Assembly: GCA_038329645.1 (NCBI GenBank)
Contig: JBBQNG010000230.1
Span: 1-6,957, forward strand
Length of the DNA: 6,957 nucleotides
DNA from: SZAS-79 sp038329645
GTDB taxonomy: Bacteria > Pseudomonadota > Gammaproteobacteria > Burkholderiales > SG8-39
Direction: 5' to 3'
A model generated the notes under the pieces. The model was not told where the DNA came from. It searched no databases and worked only from the letters and a program-made list of their open reading frames with translations. The position numbers were made by a program, and so were the translations under genes. Below, piece by piece: positions 1-6,710 of the stretch (within the stretch, counting starts at the first letter, position 1; the number at the start of each line of letters is the position of its first letter).

Positions 1-599
1 CGCCGAACATGCTGGCCGTGAACCCCACGATCCCGGTAAAAAACATGGCCGAGCTGATCGCCTACGCAAAGGCCAACCCGGGCAAGCTCACGTATATCTC
101 GGCCGGTTCCGGCACCTCGCCGCACATGGCTGGCGAGCTGCTCAAGTCGATGGCAGGCATCGACATCGTCCACGTGCCGTACAAGAACATCACCCAAGGC
201 TTCGGCGACTTGTTTGGCGGCCAAGTCTCGATGACCTTCTACCACGTGCCGGTGATCTACCCGCACGTGAAGGACGGCAAGCTGCGCGCGCTGGGCGTAG
301 CCACGCGAACGCGCAGCGCCCTGGCGCCCGAGGTGCCTCCGATTTCAGATACCGTTCCCGGCTACGAGATCCGCCCATGGTGGGGTGTAAGCGGTCCGGC
401 GGGGCTCTCCCATGAGGTCGTCCAGAAGCTCTACGCCACCACTGCGGCAATCCTCAAGGACGCGGACTCCAGCCAGCGCTTCACGGCCATCGGCCTCGAG
501 ATCACGCCGATGACGATCAGGGAATTCAACGAATTCGTCGTGACGGAGCTGGCGAAGTGGTCGAAGATCGTGAAGGACTCCGGCGCCAAGGTGGATTGA
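1..599 (+). CDS. TctC/Bug-family tripartite tricarboxylate transporter substrate-binding protein, C-terminal part (5' end outside window)
   Basis: About 198 codons are visible, with the frame open to the left edge and a TGA stop at 597-599. The family is normally about 320-330 residues, so the signal peptide and roughly the first third are missing; the ATG at position 9 is an internal methionine. Family hallmarks are visible: a 'NPGKLTY.SAGSGTSPHMAGEL' type stretch, then 'IDIVHVPYK', a 'GGQVSMTF' segment, 'GKLRALGVATRTRS', 'PGYEI.PWWGVSGPAG', and a C-terminal 'AKWSKIVKDSGAKVD' ending. Bug proteins are periplasmic Venus-flytrap receptors that bind carboxylates or other small acids. Some work with TctAB permeases and many are orphans; no TctA or TctB gene is in the window. 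The gene converges on livM with only 34 nt between them. The ligand cannot be told from sequence. The family call is secure. Confidence 0.93.
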   Translation, partial: PNMLAVNPTIPVKNMAELIAYAKANPGKLTYISAGSGTSPHMAGELLKSMAGIDIVHVPYKNITQGFGDLFGGQVSMTFYHVPVIYPHVKDGKLRALGVATRTRSALAPEVPPISDTVPGYEIRPWWGVSGPAGLSHEVVQKLYATTAAILKDADSSQRFTAIGLEITPMTIREFNEFVVTELAKWSKIVKDSGAKVD

Positions 600-633
600 A
601 CTAGCTCGCGGAGCCCACCAACTGCGCCAACAG

Positions 634-1614
634 CTACGCGACCGCCGTTTTTGGCCGCCTGCGCCCCAGCCCCTCCATCGCCGCCCCCAGGATTCCCTTC
701 GGCATGTAGATGATGAAGAGCACCAGCATGAGGCCGTAGACCGTCGTGTCAAGCGCATGGAAGCGGTTGCCGAATCCCAGCCGCAGGCCCTCGGCCAGAA
801 GCAGCGTGAACGCAGCCCCTACCGTCGGCCCGAGCCTCACGTACATTCCGCCCGCGATCACGCCGAACACCATCTGCAGGCTGATGCCTATACCCGACAC
901 GGTCTCGGGGTTCACGTACAGCTGGTACTGCGCGTACAGGACGCCACCCATGCACGTCATCAGCGCCGAAATCATCGTGACGCCGAGCTTGAGGCGCGTG
1001 ACGTCGATGCCGATGGACGCGGAAGCATCCTCTTCCTGGCTGATCGCCTCAAGCGCCAGGCGGCCCATGCTCTGGTCGACCTTCCTCCAGATCCAAAGGC
1101 CCAAGAGCCAGAAGGCCAGCACGATGTAGAACCACACGAGCTTGTCGGAGAACTGCAGCGCAAAAAGCGAATAGGACGTGTCGGCCAGCGCGGTCTTCGG
1201 GGTCACGCCCAGCGACCCGCCGGTGTGGTCGCGCAGCGCCACGATCAGGAGACGCGTGACTTCCGACAGCGCCAGCGTAACGAGCGCGAAGTAGTGCCCG
1301 ACGATTTTGTACCGGAAGCACGGGTAGCCGATCAGGAAAGCGACGACGGCGGTGACCGCGAGTGCAATCGGCACGCCCAACCACGGCGTGAGCCCATAGT
1401 GGTTCCAGCCCATGGTCACCACGTACGCGCCTATCCCGAGGAACGCGCCGTGGCCGAAGCTCACCAGCCCCAAGCGCCCCATGATCGACCAGCTCGTGTA
1501 CACATAGCCCCAGAGCAGCACCATGATCAGCAGGTGCAGAGGGTATTTGCCAAGACCCAGCAGCGGCGTCACCGCAAGCATCGCGAGCGCGGCCCAGGAA
1601 AGATAGCGCGTCAC
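634..1614 (-). CDS. livM: Branched-chain amino acid-type ABC transporter permease LivM
   Basis: This is a 326-residue inner-membrane permease, the usual length for LivM, and the last gene of the liv operon. It has about nine hydrophobic segments. Family motifs are 'SFGHGAFLGIGAY' at residues 52-64, 'GHYFALVTLALSEV' at 106-119, 'TGGSLGV' at 131-137, and the cytoplasmic loop 'AISQEEDASASIGIDVTRLK' that contacts the ATPases. The C-terminus 'YMPKGILGAAMEGLGRR' is typical. The start is GTG (1614-1612), one base after the livH TGA (1618-1616), so translation is probably coupled; a GAGG overlapping the stop is the only ribosome-site candidate. It would pair with LivH to form the membrane channel driven by LivG and LivF. 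Members of this transporter class carry leucine/isoleucine/valine but also urea, amides and aromatic acids, so the substrate is open. Confidence 0.95.
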   Translation of the reverse strand: MTRYLSWAALAMLAVTPLLGLGKYPLHLLIMVLLWGYVYTSWSIMGRLGLVSFGHGAFLGIGAYVVTMGWNHYGLTPWLGVPIALAVTAVVAFLIGYPCFRYKIVGHYFALVTLALSEVTRLLIVALRDHTGGSLGVTPKTALADTSYSLFALQFSDKLVWFYIVLAFWLLGLWIWRKVDQSMGRLALEAISQEEDASASIGIDVTRLKLGVTMISALMTCMGGVLYAQYQLYVNPETVSGIGISLQMVFGVIAGGMYVRLGPTVGAAFTLLLAEGLRLGFGNRFHALDTTVYGLMLVLFIIYMPKGILGAAMEGLGRRRPKTAVA

Positions 1615-1615
1615 C

Positions 1616-2485
1616 TCACTTGCCCCCGAGGATGCCCTGCGGGCGCCAGAACATCATGCCGATAAAGAACAGGAACGCGATGACATAGCCCCACTCCAGG
1701 GCAAGGAAGAAGCCGCCCACCGAAATGAACTGGGCAAAGATGAACGCGGCGATGAACCCCCCGATCATGTTGCCCAGGCCGCCAAGCACGCAGATCAGGA
1801 ACGTGATCGGCCCGAACGACAGGCCGATGCCCGGGTGGATGTCGTACTGGAGCACAAGCAGGCACGAGCCGAGCCCCGCAAGGCCTCCGCCGATGGCCGA
1901 GGTGATGATGAAAATTCGCCCGGGATTCACGCCCATCAGGGGCATGATGGCCCGGTCCTGGCTGATGGCGCGGATCGCGGTGCCGATGTAGGTGCGCGTA
2001 AGCAGCAGGTACATCCCAATCATTCCCGCCAGGGCGACGCCGAACGCGATGAGGCGCGGCATCGAGAACGAAATGTCGCCCACCACGATGGGCGGGAAGG
2101 TCACGCCGAGGTTCTTGAACTCGATGCCGAAAGCCAGCGTCGCGGCGGCCTGCAGGAAGAACAGCACGCCCCCGGTGACCAACAGCTGGTTGATCGGCTC
2201 CGCGCCGAGGACCGGGCGGATGACGAAGTAGTGCAGCGCGGCACCCGCTGCCGAGACTATCGCCACACCTGCAAGCATCGCCAGGATCAGCGGCCAGCCA
2301 AACGAGACGTGGAAGTAGTACACCGCGTACATGCCGACCATGATCAGCTCCGCGTAGCAGATCCACACCACGTCGATCACGCCGAAGATGAGGTTGAGGC
2401 CCAGCGACAACAGCGCGAGCAGGCCGCCGAGCAGGAGCCCGTTCAGAACGGCTTCGAGAAGGAAAATATCGAATATCTCTGTCAT
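1616..2485 (-). CDS. livH: Branched-chain amino acid-type ABC transporter permease LivH
   Basis: This is a 289-residue integral membrane protein of normal LivH length. The ATG at 2485 was chosen because it begins the recognisable N-terminus 'MTEIFDIFLLEAVLNGLLLGG'; residues upstream in the same frame are arginine- and proline-rich antisense-like sequence overlapping livF. A weak GGAA-type ribosome site lies just upstream. About eight hydrophobic segments are present, with the ATPase-contact loop 'AISQDRAIMPLMGVNPGRI' and the C-terminal 'LGGLGNMIGGFIAAFIF' and 'FWRPQGILGGK' motifs. Oddly, the stretch usually reading like N-F-A-H-G after 'GVIDVV' is W-I-C-Y-A here (residues 41-45), with flanking sequence well kept. 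It lies 44 nt downstream of livF, from which it is separated by a GC hairpin, and 1 nt upstream of livM. Confidence 0.95.
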   Translation of the reverse strand: MTEIFDIFLLEAVLNGLLLGGLLALLSLGLNLIFGVIDVVWICYAELIMVGMYAVYYFHVSFGWPLILAMLAGVAIVSAAGAALHYFVIRPVLGAEPINQLLVTGGVLFFLQAAATLAFGIEFKNLGVTFPPIVVGDISFSMPRLIAFGVALAGMIGMYLLLTRTYIGTAIRAISQDRAIMPLMGVNPGRIFIITSAIGGGLAGLGSCLLVLQYDIHPGIGLSFGPITFLICVLGGLGNMIGGFIAAFIFAQFISVGGFFLALEWGYVIAFLFFIGMMFWRPQGILGGK

Positions 2486-2495
2486 CGAAGGTTCC

Positions 2496-2510
2496 GGGGG
2501 GCTCGCCCCC
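2496..2510 (-). other. GC hairpin in the livF-livH intercistronic gap
   Basis: Five G (2497-2501) and five C (2506-2510) are separated by a four-base loop, giving a compact stem in the transcript just ahead of the livH ribosome site. No T-run follows, so it is not a typical intrinsic terminator. It could tune mRNA stability or livH translation, which is inference. Confidence 0.4.
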
Positions 2511-2529
2511 TGTTCCGATCGTCCATGGC

Positions 2530-3246
2530 TCAGATTCCCAGGTAGGCCTTGCGGATCTCGTTCGAGGCAAGCAGCTCGGCCGCCGCACCGCTCTGCTTGA
2601 TGCGCCCGGTCTCGAGCAAGTAGGCGCGGTCCACCACCTTGAGCACCTGGCGGATGTTCTGCTCGACGATGAGCACCGTATACCCCTCCGCGCAGATGCG
2701 CTTCACCATCTCGAAGATCGACTGAACGACGACCGGCGCGAGGCCCGCCGAAGGCTCGTCGAGCAGGAGCAGCTTGGGGCCCGACATGAGGGCGCGGCCG
2801 ATGGCGCACATCTGCTGCTCGCCCCCGGACAGCGTGCCGGCCTGCTGGCCACGCCTTTCCTTCATGCGCGGGAAGAGCGAGTAGACATAGGCCAGCCGCT
2901 CGGCGTAACGCGCGCGCGCGGAAGGCAGGAAGCCGCCCATCTTGAGGTTGTCCTCCACCGTGAGGCGCGGGAACAAACGCCGGTTCTCGGGCACCTGCGC
3001 AATACCGTAGCCGATCACTTCGTGCGCGGGCACCGCCTTGAGCGAACGGCCTTCCATCGCGATGTCACCGCCGGTGACGCCGATCAGCTTCGAGATGGCG
3101 CGCAGGAGCGTCGTCTTGCCCGCGCCGTTCGGGCCGATCACCGCGACTGCCTCCCCGGCGCCCACCTCGAGGCTCACGCCGAACAACGCCTGGAAGCCCT
3201 CGTAGCCGGCGGAAACGTCCTCGACTCGCAGCATCGGCGCGCCCAT
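2530..3246 (-). CDS. livF: Branched-chain amino acid-type ABC transporter ATP-binding protein LivF
   Basis: This cytoplasmic ATPase has 238 residues, the usual LivF size. Counting from the ATG at 3246, Walker A GPNGAGKTT is at 38-46, the Q-loop glutamine at about 84 is followed by the LivF-type 'VPENRRLFPRLTVEDNL', the canonical signature LSGGEQQ is at 139-145, and Walker B 'LLLLDEPSAGLAP' has DE at 163-164. As usual in LivF the switch position reads 'VEQN' rather than a plain H-loop. The C-terminus 'NEIRKAYLGI' is classic. The start is ambiguous: ATG at 3246 overlaps the livG TGA by one base, a GTG at 3249 would give a four-base GTGA overlap, and ATG at 3234 begins 'MLRVEDV', the commonest family N-terminus. 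It pairs with LivG to energise LivHM. Confidence 0.96.
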   Translation of the reverse strand: MGAPMLRVEDVSAGYEGFQALFGVSLEVGAGEAVAVIGPNGAGKTTLLRAISKLIGVTGGDIAMEGRSLKAVPAHEVIGYGIAQVPENRRLFPRLTVEDNLKMGGFLPSARARYAERLAYVYSLFPRMKERRGQQAGTLSGGEQQMCAIGRALMSGPKLLLLDEPSAGLAPVVVQSIFEMVKRICAEGYTVLIVEQNIRQVLKVVDRAYLLETGRIKQSGAAAELLASNEIRKAYLGI

Positions 3247-4016
3247 CACGAAGACTGCGACGAAGACCGGGCGGCCACGGTTTGCTGGACCTCGGCGGCG
3301 TCCGTGCCCAGGTACACCTCGATCACTTTCGGGTCGTGCGCCACCTCCGAAGGCTTGCCTTCCGCGATGACCTCGCCGTGGTCGAGCACCAGGCAGCGGT
3401 CGACCACGCGCATGAGCGCGCCCATGATGTGCTCGACCCAGATGATGGTGACGCCGCGCTCGTCGCGGATCATCGCGAGCATGTCCGCCGCCTGGTTCAT
3501 CTCGGATTCGTCGAGGCCGCCGAGGCTTTCGTCGGCGAGCAGCAGCCTGGGCTGCGTGGCCAGCGCCCGCGCGAGCTCCAGCTTCTTCAGCCCCGCCGCG
3601 CCGAGCCCGTCCACGCGAGCGCTATCCTCGCTGGGCAGACTCACGAGCGCGAGCGCCTCTTTGGCCTGCGACCAGGCCTTGGCACGCGACGGCCGCTCGG
3701 CCTGGCCGTAGTAGGCGGCGAGCGCCACGTTCTCCATCAGGGAGAGCTTCCTGAAGGGCCGCGGGATCTGGTAGGTGCGTCCGATGCCCTGATGAGCGAC
3801 CTTGCTCGCATGCATGCCGGCGATCTCGCGGCCAAGGAACTCGATCGAGCCCGCGGTCGGCAGCAGGGCCCCCGCGATCAGGTTGAAGGTCGTGCTCTTG
3901 CCCGAGCCGTTCGGGCCGATCAGACCGAGGATCTCGCCCTCGGCCAGCTCGAACGAAACGCGGTTTACGGCCGTGAAGCCGCCGAAATTCTTGGTCAGGC
4001 CGGCGACGCGGAGCAC
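3246..4016 (-). CDS. livG: Branched-chain amino acid-type ABC transporter ATP-binding protein LivG, with atypical signature motif
   Basis: This 256-residue cytoplasmic ATPase starts at GTG (4016), 18 nt after livK, and begins 'MLRVAGLTKNFGGFTAV' as LivG proteins do. Walker A GPNGSGKST is at 34-42, 'GIGRTYQIPRPF' carries the Q-loop glutamine Q83, and the H-loop 'WVEHIMGALM' has H196. The signature region reads 'LGAAGLKKLELARALA' (138-153) instead of an LSGGQ-like or LSYGQ-like motif. Walker B is 'RLLLADESLGGLDESE' with D162-E163 but Ser in place of the usual Pro. The remaining catalytic residues are intact, so it is probably active; LivG-like subfamilies with a degenerate signature are known in general, while LivF supplies a canonical one. 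The C-terminal tail after 'VIEVYLGTDA' is an unremarkable Ser-rich extension. The gene overlaps livF by one base. Confidence 0.95.
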   Translation of the reverse strand: MLRVAGLTKNFGGFTAVNRVSFELAEGEILGLIGPNGSGKSTTFNLIAGALLPTAGSIEFLGREIAGMHASKVAHQGIGRTYQIPRPFRKLSLMENVALAAYYGQAERPSRAKAWSQAKEALALVSLPSEDSARVDGLGAAGLKKLELARALATQPRLLLADESLGGLDESEMNQAADMLAMIRDERGVTIIWVEHIMGALMRVVDRCLVLDHGEVIAEGKPSEVAHDPKVIEVYLGTDAAEVQQTVAARSSSQSS

Positions 4017-4034
4017 CAGGCGAATCCGGGCCGC

Positions 4035-5342
4035 TCAGCGCGCGTAGGTATGGCCTTTGGGAAGCGGCAGCACCGGGTCGGCGGTCTTGATCGCGGCGGG
4101 CCAGACGATCTTCGTATCGCCGCCGATGAATTGCATCACCACGGGCGAAGAGCGCTCGTTCTGCCCCGACATCGGGGTGCCCGGCGCGAAGAATTTCACT
4201 CCGTAGCCCTGGATCGTGCCGCCCACCGGGATGTCGGTATCGAGCGCCGCCTTGCGCAGCGCCTCCGAATCGATGCCGCCGTACTTCTTGATTGCCCGTG
4301 GCACCACATCGGTGAACAGGATCCACGACTGGTTGAAGCCCATCGACACATGCGGCGGGATCTCGTCGACTTTGCGGTCCTTGATCTCGGCCGTATAGCG
4401 CTTGATCATTTCCTTGGTGATGTCGCCCATGCCCGGCTTGAGCGTCTTCGGGTCGAGCAGCTGGGCGGCCACCGGGTCGACGTCGTAGATGTAGTCCGCG
4501 TCCTTGCCGAGCGTCTCGCGCAGTTTGTCGTACTGGCCGTAGCCCGCGCCGTGGCCGATCAGGGCCGACCACTTGAGGCCCTGCTCCTTCGCCTGGCGCC
4601 AGAACAAGGTGATGTCGGGGTTGTAGCCGGTGTGCAGGATCACATCGGGCTGCGCGCGCCTGAGCTTGGTGATCAGGCTGGACAGGTCGGGCGAGGTCGC
4701 CGCATAGCCTTCCTTGAGCACCGTCTGCATGCCCAGCGCCTTGCACTTGGACTCGTTGCCCGACGCGACCCCCGCGCCGTAAGGGCCGTCCTCGTAGATG
4801 ATCGCGACCTTGAGGTCTTTCGTATCCTTGCCGAGCCTCGCCTTCGCGTTCTCGGCGAGGAACGTGCAGGAGGCTTCGCCAAACTGGTCCGAGTGCACCT
4901 GTGCGCGGAACACGTACTGCAGCTTCTTGTCCTTGAGCACGGCCGAGGCCACGCAGACGTTGGCCCACATGAATTTCTTGCGCGCATCCATCTGCTGCGC
5001 GATCGGCACGCAGTGCGCGCTCGAGAACAGGCCCATGACGATGTCGACCTTCTCCTGGTCGAGCAGGCGGGTCATCTCGTTGATCGCCACGTCGGCCTTG
5101 GACTGGGCGTCGGCGTAGGTGGCCTTGATCTTGTAGCCTTCGATGCCGCCGCGCTCGTTGATCATGTCGATGGCGGCCTTGGTGCCCAGCGCCGCGGCGA
5201 GCGACCCGCCGGCGGCGAGCGGCCCCGTGTAGTCGTAGATCACGCCGACCTTGAGTTCTTTCTGCTGGGCATGCAGCGGGGCCGAAACGAGAGCGGCAAC
5301 GACCGTGAAAAGCGCGCAGGCGCGCAGACGCAGGGTGTTCAT
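4035..5342 (-). CDS. livK: Branched-chain amino acid-type ABC transporter periplasmic substrate-binding protein LivK
   Basis: This 435-residue secreted protein is the first gene of the liv operon. It has a clear Sec signal peptide (basic 'MNTLRLR', hydrophobic core to about residue 21, likely cleavage after 'PLHA' at 25/26). The mature part begins 'KELKVGVIYDYTGPLAAGG', typical of type I periplasmic binding proteins (Peripla_BP_6), followed by 'AAIDMINERGGIEGYKI', 'VDIVMGLFSSAHCVPIAQQ', 'VFRAQVHSDQFGEASC' and 'KVAIIYEDGPYGAG'. It is longer than E. coli LivK (about 370) but normal for HAAT receptors of soil proteobacteria. Several cysteines (C111, C130, C159) may form disulfides. The ATG is supported by an excellent ribosome site, AGAGGAG at 5355-5349. 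The ligand is unknown; amino acids, amides or aromatic acids are all possible. Confidence 0.95.
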   Translation of the reverse strand: MNTLRLRACALFTVVAALVSAPLHAQQKELKVGVIYDYTGPLAAGGSLAAALGTKAAIDMINERGGIEGYKIKATYADAQSKADVAINEMTRLLDQEKVDIVMGLFSSAHCVPIAQQMDARKKFMWANVCVASAVLKDKKLQYVFRAQVHSDQFGEASCTFLAENAKARLGKDTKDLKVAIIYEDGPYGAGVASGNESKCKALGMQTVLKEGYAATSPDLSSLITKLRRAQPDVILHTGYNPDITLFWRQAKEQGLKWSALIGHGAGYGQYDKLRETLGKDADYIYDVDPVAAQLLDPKTLKPGMGDITKEMIKRYTAEIKDRKVDEIPPHVSMGFNQSWILFTDVVPRAIKKYGGIDSEALRKAALDTDIPVGGTIQGYGVKFFAPGTPMSGQNERSSPVVMQFIGGDTKIVWPAAIKTADPVLPLPKGHTYAR

Positions 5343-5348
5343 TGGATT

Positions 5349-5355
5349 CTCCTCT
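5349..5355 (-). promoter_or_regulatory. livK ribosome binding site
   Basis: AGAGGAG on the minus strand lies six bases before the livK ATG (5342). It is the strongest ribosome site in the operon and fixes the livK start, in keeping with binding proteins being made in excess over the permeases. Confidence 0.8.
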
Positions 5356-5400
5356 GGTGGGACCGCATTTGCTGCGACGTCGTCTTCTTGTTGTGGCAGC

Positions 5401-5429
5401 AGTGTTTCAAAGGGATTTCATCCTGTCAA
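5401..5429 (-). promoter_or_regulatory. Candidate livK promoter
   Basis: A perfect -35 hexamer TTGACA (minus strand, 5429-5424) is followed after 17 bases by AACACT (5406-5401), which matches the -10 consensus at only three of six positions. The 5' leader to the livK ATG would be about 50 nt. A weak -10 is common for promoters that need an activator, but this is inference. Confidence 0.4.
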
Positions 5430-5453
5430 CTTCGAACCATCTGTCCAATTCCG

Positions 5454-5482
5454 TTCGCCGCGCTTCGTTGTCTGCGTATACT
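5454..5482 (+). promoter_or_regulatory. Candidate promoter of the M20 peptidase gene
   Basis: TATACT at 5477-5482 matches the -10 consensus at five of six positions. With a 17-base spacer the -35 would be TTCGCC (5454-5459), three of six matches. Transcription would start near 5489, leaving a short leader that still includes the GAGGG ribosome site at 5493-5497. It is divergent from livK within the same 161-nt region. Confidence 0.4.
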
Positions 5483-5503
5483 TTCTCGAACTGAGGGTCT
5501 TCC

Positions 5504-6655
5504 ATGACGACATGCCCTGAATTGCTTGCATCACTTCGCCCGCGCACCAGGGCAATGCTCGATTTCACCGCCGAGATGGTCGCGATCGAGAGCGGGTCCT
5601 ACGACGCGGACAATGTCACGCGGATGGGTGCGGTGTATGGTGCGCGCTGGAAATCCCTCGGGTTCGAGGAACGCGTACTGCCCCTGGAAGGCCGGGGCCC
5701 CCGACGCTCTTTTCATCGCCGGGGCGAAGGCCGGGGAAAGATCGTCATCCTGGGCCACGCCGATACCGTCTGGCCGGCGGGAAGTCACGCCGGCTGGGGC
5801 TTCAGCGAGGATAGTGAGCACGCCTACGGCCCGGGCGTCGGCGACATGAAGGGGGGCCTCGCGATGGCTTGGTTCGCGATAGATACCTTGCTGCAGGCGA
5901 AGGGCCGGCTGCCTGCGGAACTCGCCGTGATGCTGGTGCCTGACGAGGAGCTGGGCTCCCCGGGGTCGCGGCAATGGATCGAGGATGGCTGCCGAGATGC
6001 CGGTGCGGTACTTGTGCTCGAGCCGACGCGGCCGAACGGCGGGGTCGTCATCGGACGGCGCGCCGTCGGCGCGATCCGCGCTTTGTACACAGGCCGCTCG
6101 GCCCATGCTGCGGTCAATTACACCGAAGGCGCGAGCGCAGTTCGAGCCGCCGCGCGCGCCACATTGGCGCTCGAGGCACTGACCGACGTGTCGCGCAACC
6201 GGCTGGTCAACGTGGGTGTATTTCGGGGCGGGGCGGCGCGGCAGGTGGTGCCGCACGAGGCGGAAATCCACGTCGACATCCGCGCGTCCTTTCCTGAGGA
6301 CGTCGAGGCCCTGGAAGCCCACGCAAAGACCTTACTGGCCGACACGGGCGATGTGCGGGTGTCGGTGCGCGTGGAAGGCGGCTGGACCCGCCCGGTGTAT
6401 CCGGAATCCTCAGGACGGCCTCTTTATGCACACGCCGAGCGTTTCGCCAACGAAATCGGCGTGCCGATCTCCCCGGTCGTCTCCAGTGGAGGTTCCGACG
6501 GCAGCTTTCCCGGCGCGATGGGGCGCCCCACGCTCGACGGGCTCGGTCCGGTGTGCATCGACACCTGCAGCCGGCGCGAGAAGATCATCGTTTCCAGTCT
6601 TGCCGAGCGGGGCGCAATCTTTGGCGCACTTGTACACACGCTCGCGGAGACCTAG
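5504..6655 (+). CDS. M20-family metallopeptidase / amidohydrolase (carboxypeptidase G2-like)
   Basis: A 383-residue protein with no signal peptide, so cytoplasmic. ATG at 5504 follows GAGGG at 5493-5497 with good spacing. Di-zinc M20 motifs are in order: 'ILGHADTVWPAG' with H85 and D87, 'YGPGVGDMKGG' with the bridging D114, 'VPDEELGSPGS' with catalytic base E148 and ligand E149, and 'VLEPTRPNG' with E173. A dimerisation domain follows ('GRSAHAAVNYTEGASA', about 186-295), then 'SSGGSDGSFPG' (327-337) and 'PTLDGLGPV' (342-350). The layout resembles glutamate carboxypeptidase G2, which cleaves C-terminal glutamate from folates, though related M20 enzymes act on many N-acyl amino acids and dipeptides. 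After 'GPV', where the family has a G-x-x-H-S type zinc ligand, this protein reads C-I-D-T-C-S (351-356) with no histidine. The exact substrate is unknown; a link to the divergent liv importer is likely. Confidence 0.92.
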   Translation: MTTCPELLASLRPRTRAMLDFTAEMVAIESGSYDADNVTRMGAVYGARWKSLGFEERVLPLEGRGPRRSFHRRGEGRGKIVILGHADTVWPAGSHAGWGFSEDSEHAYGPGVGDMKGGLAMAWFAIDTLLQAKGRLPAELAVMLVPDEELGSPGSRQWIEDGCRDAGAVLVLEPTRPNGGVVIGRRAVGAIRALYTGRSAHAAVNYTEGASAVRAAARATLALEALTDVSRNRLVNVGVFRGGAARQVVPHEAEIHVDIRASFPEDVEALEAHAKTLLADTGDVRVSVRVEGGWTRPVYPESSGRPLYAHAERFANEIGVPISPVVSSGGSDGSFPGAMGRPTLDGLGPVCIDTCSRREKIIVSSLAERGAIFGALVHTLAET

Positions 6656-6681
6656 GCCCCACCGCTGGACAATCCGGTCCG

Positions 6682-6710
6682 TTCGAAGTTATTCTGGATC
6701 CATGTATACA
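6682..6710 (+). promoter_or_regulatory. Candidate promoter of the HpaB-like gene
   Basis: TTCGAA (6682-6687) and TATACA (6705-6710) are 17 bases apart, matching the -35 at three and the -10 at four of six positions. The -10 sits inside the palindrome at 6692-6721, an arrangement typical of repressor-controlled promoters. The leader would be about 22 nt. Confidence 0.35.

Noticed and set aside
601..633. A bidirectional terminator between the converging TctC-type gene and livM
   Set aside because: Only a four-pair GCTC/GAGC stem is present with no T-run after it, too weak to call.
1616..2809. The full 397-codon open frame as livH
   Set aside because: The extra 108 N-terminal codons overlap livF out of frame and are not LivH-like; ATG 2485 fits the family start.
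3622..4968. A 448-codon minus-strand frame across the livK-livG junction
   Set aside because: It is an out-of-frame shadow: its sequence is an Arg/Gly/Pro-rich scramble of the real proteins.
3282..5507. A 741-codon open frame on the + strand opposite livG and livK
   Set aside because: It is exactly antisense to two well-supported genes, rich in R, H, D, V and L as expected of a shadow in GC-rich DNA, and has no recognisable motif.
5531..6322. A 263-codon minus-strand frame inside the M20 gene
   Set aside because: It is antisense to a gene with full catalytic motifs and has no family resemblance of its own.
6656..6681. A terminator after the M20 gene
   Set aside because: The GGAC/GTCC stem is four pairs with no T-run; the later palindrome also lacks a T-run and fits an operator better.
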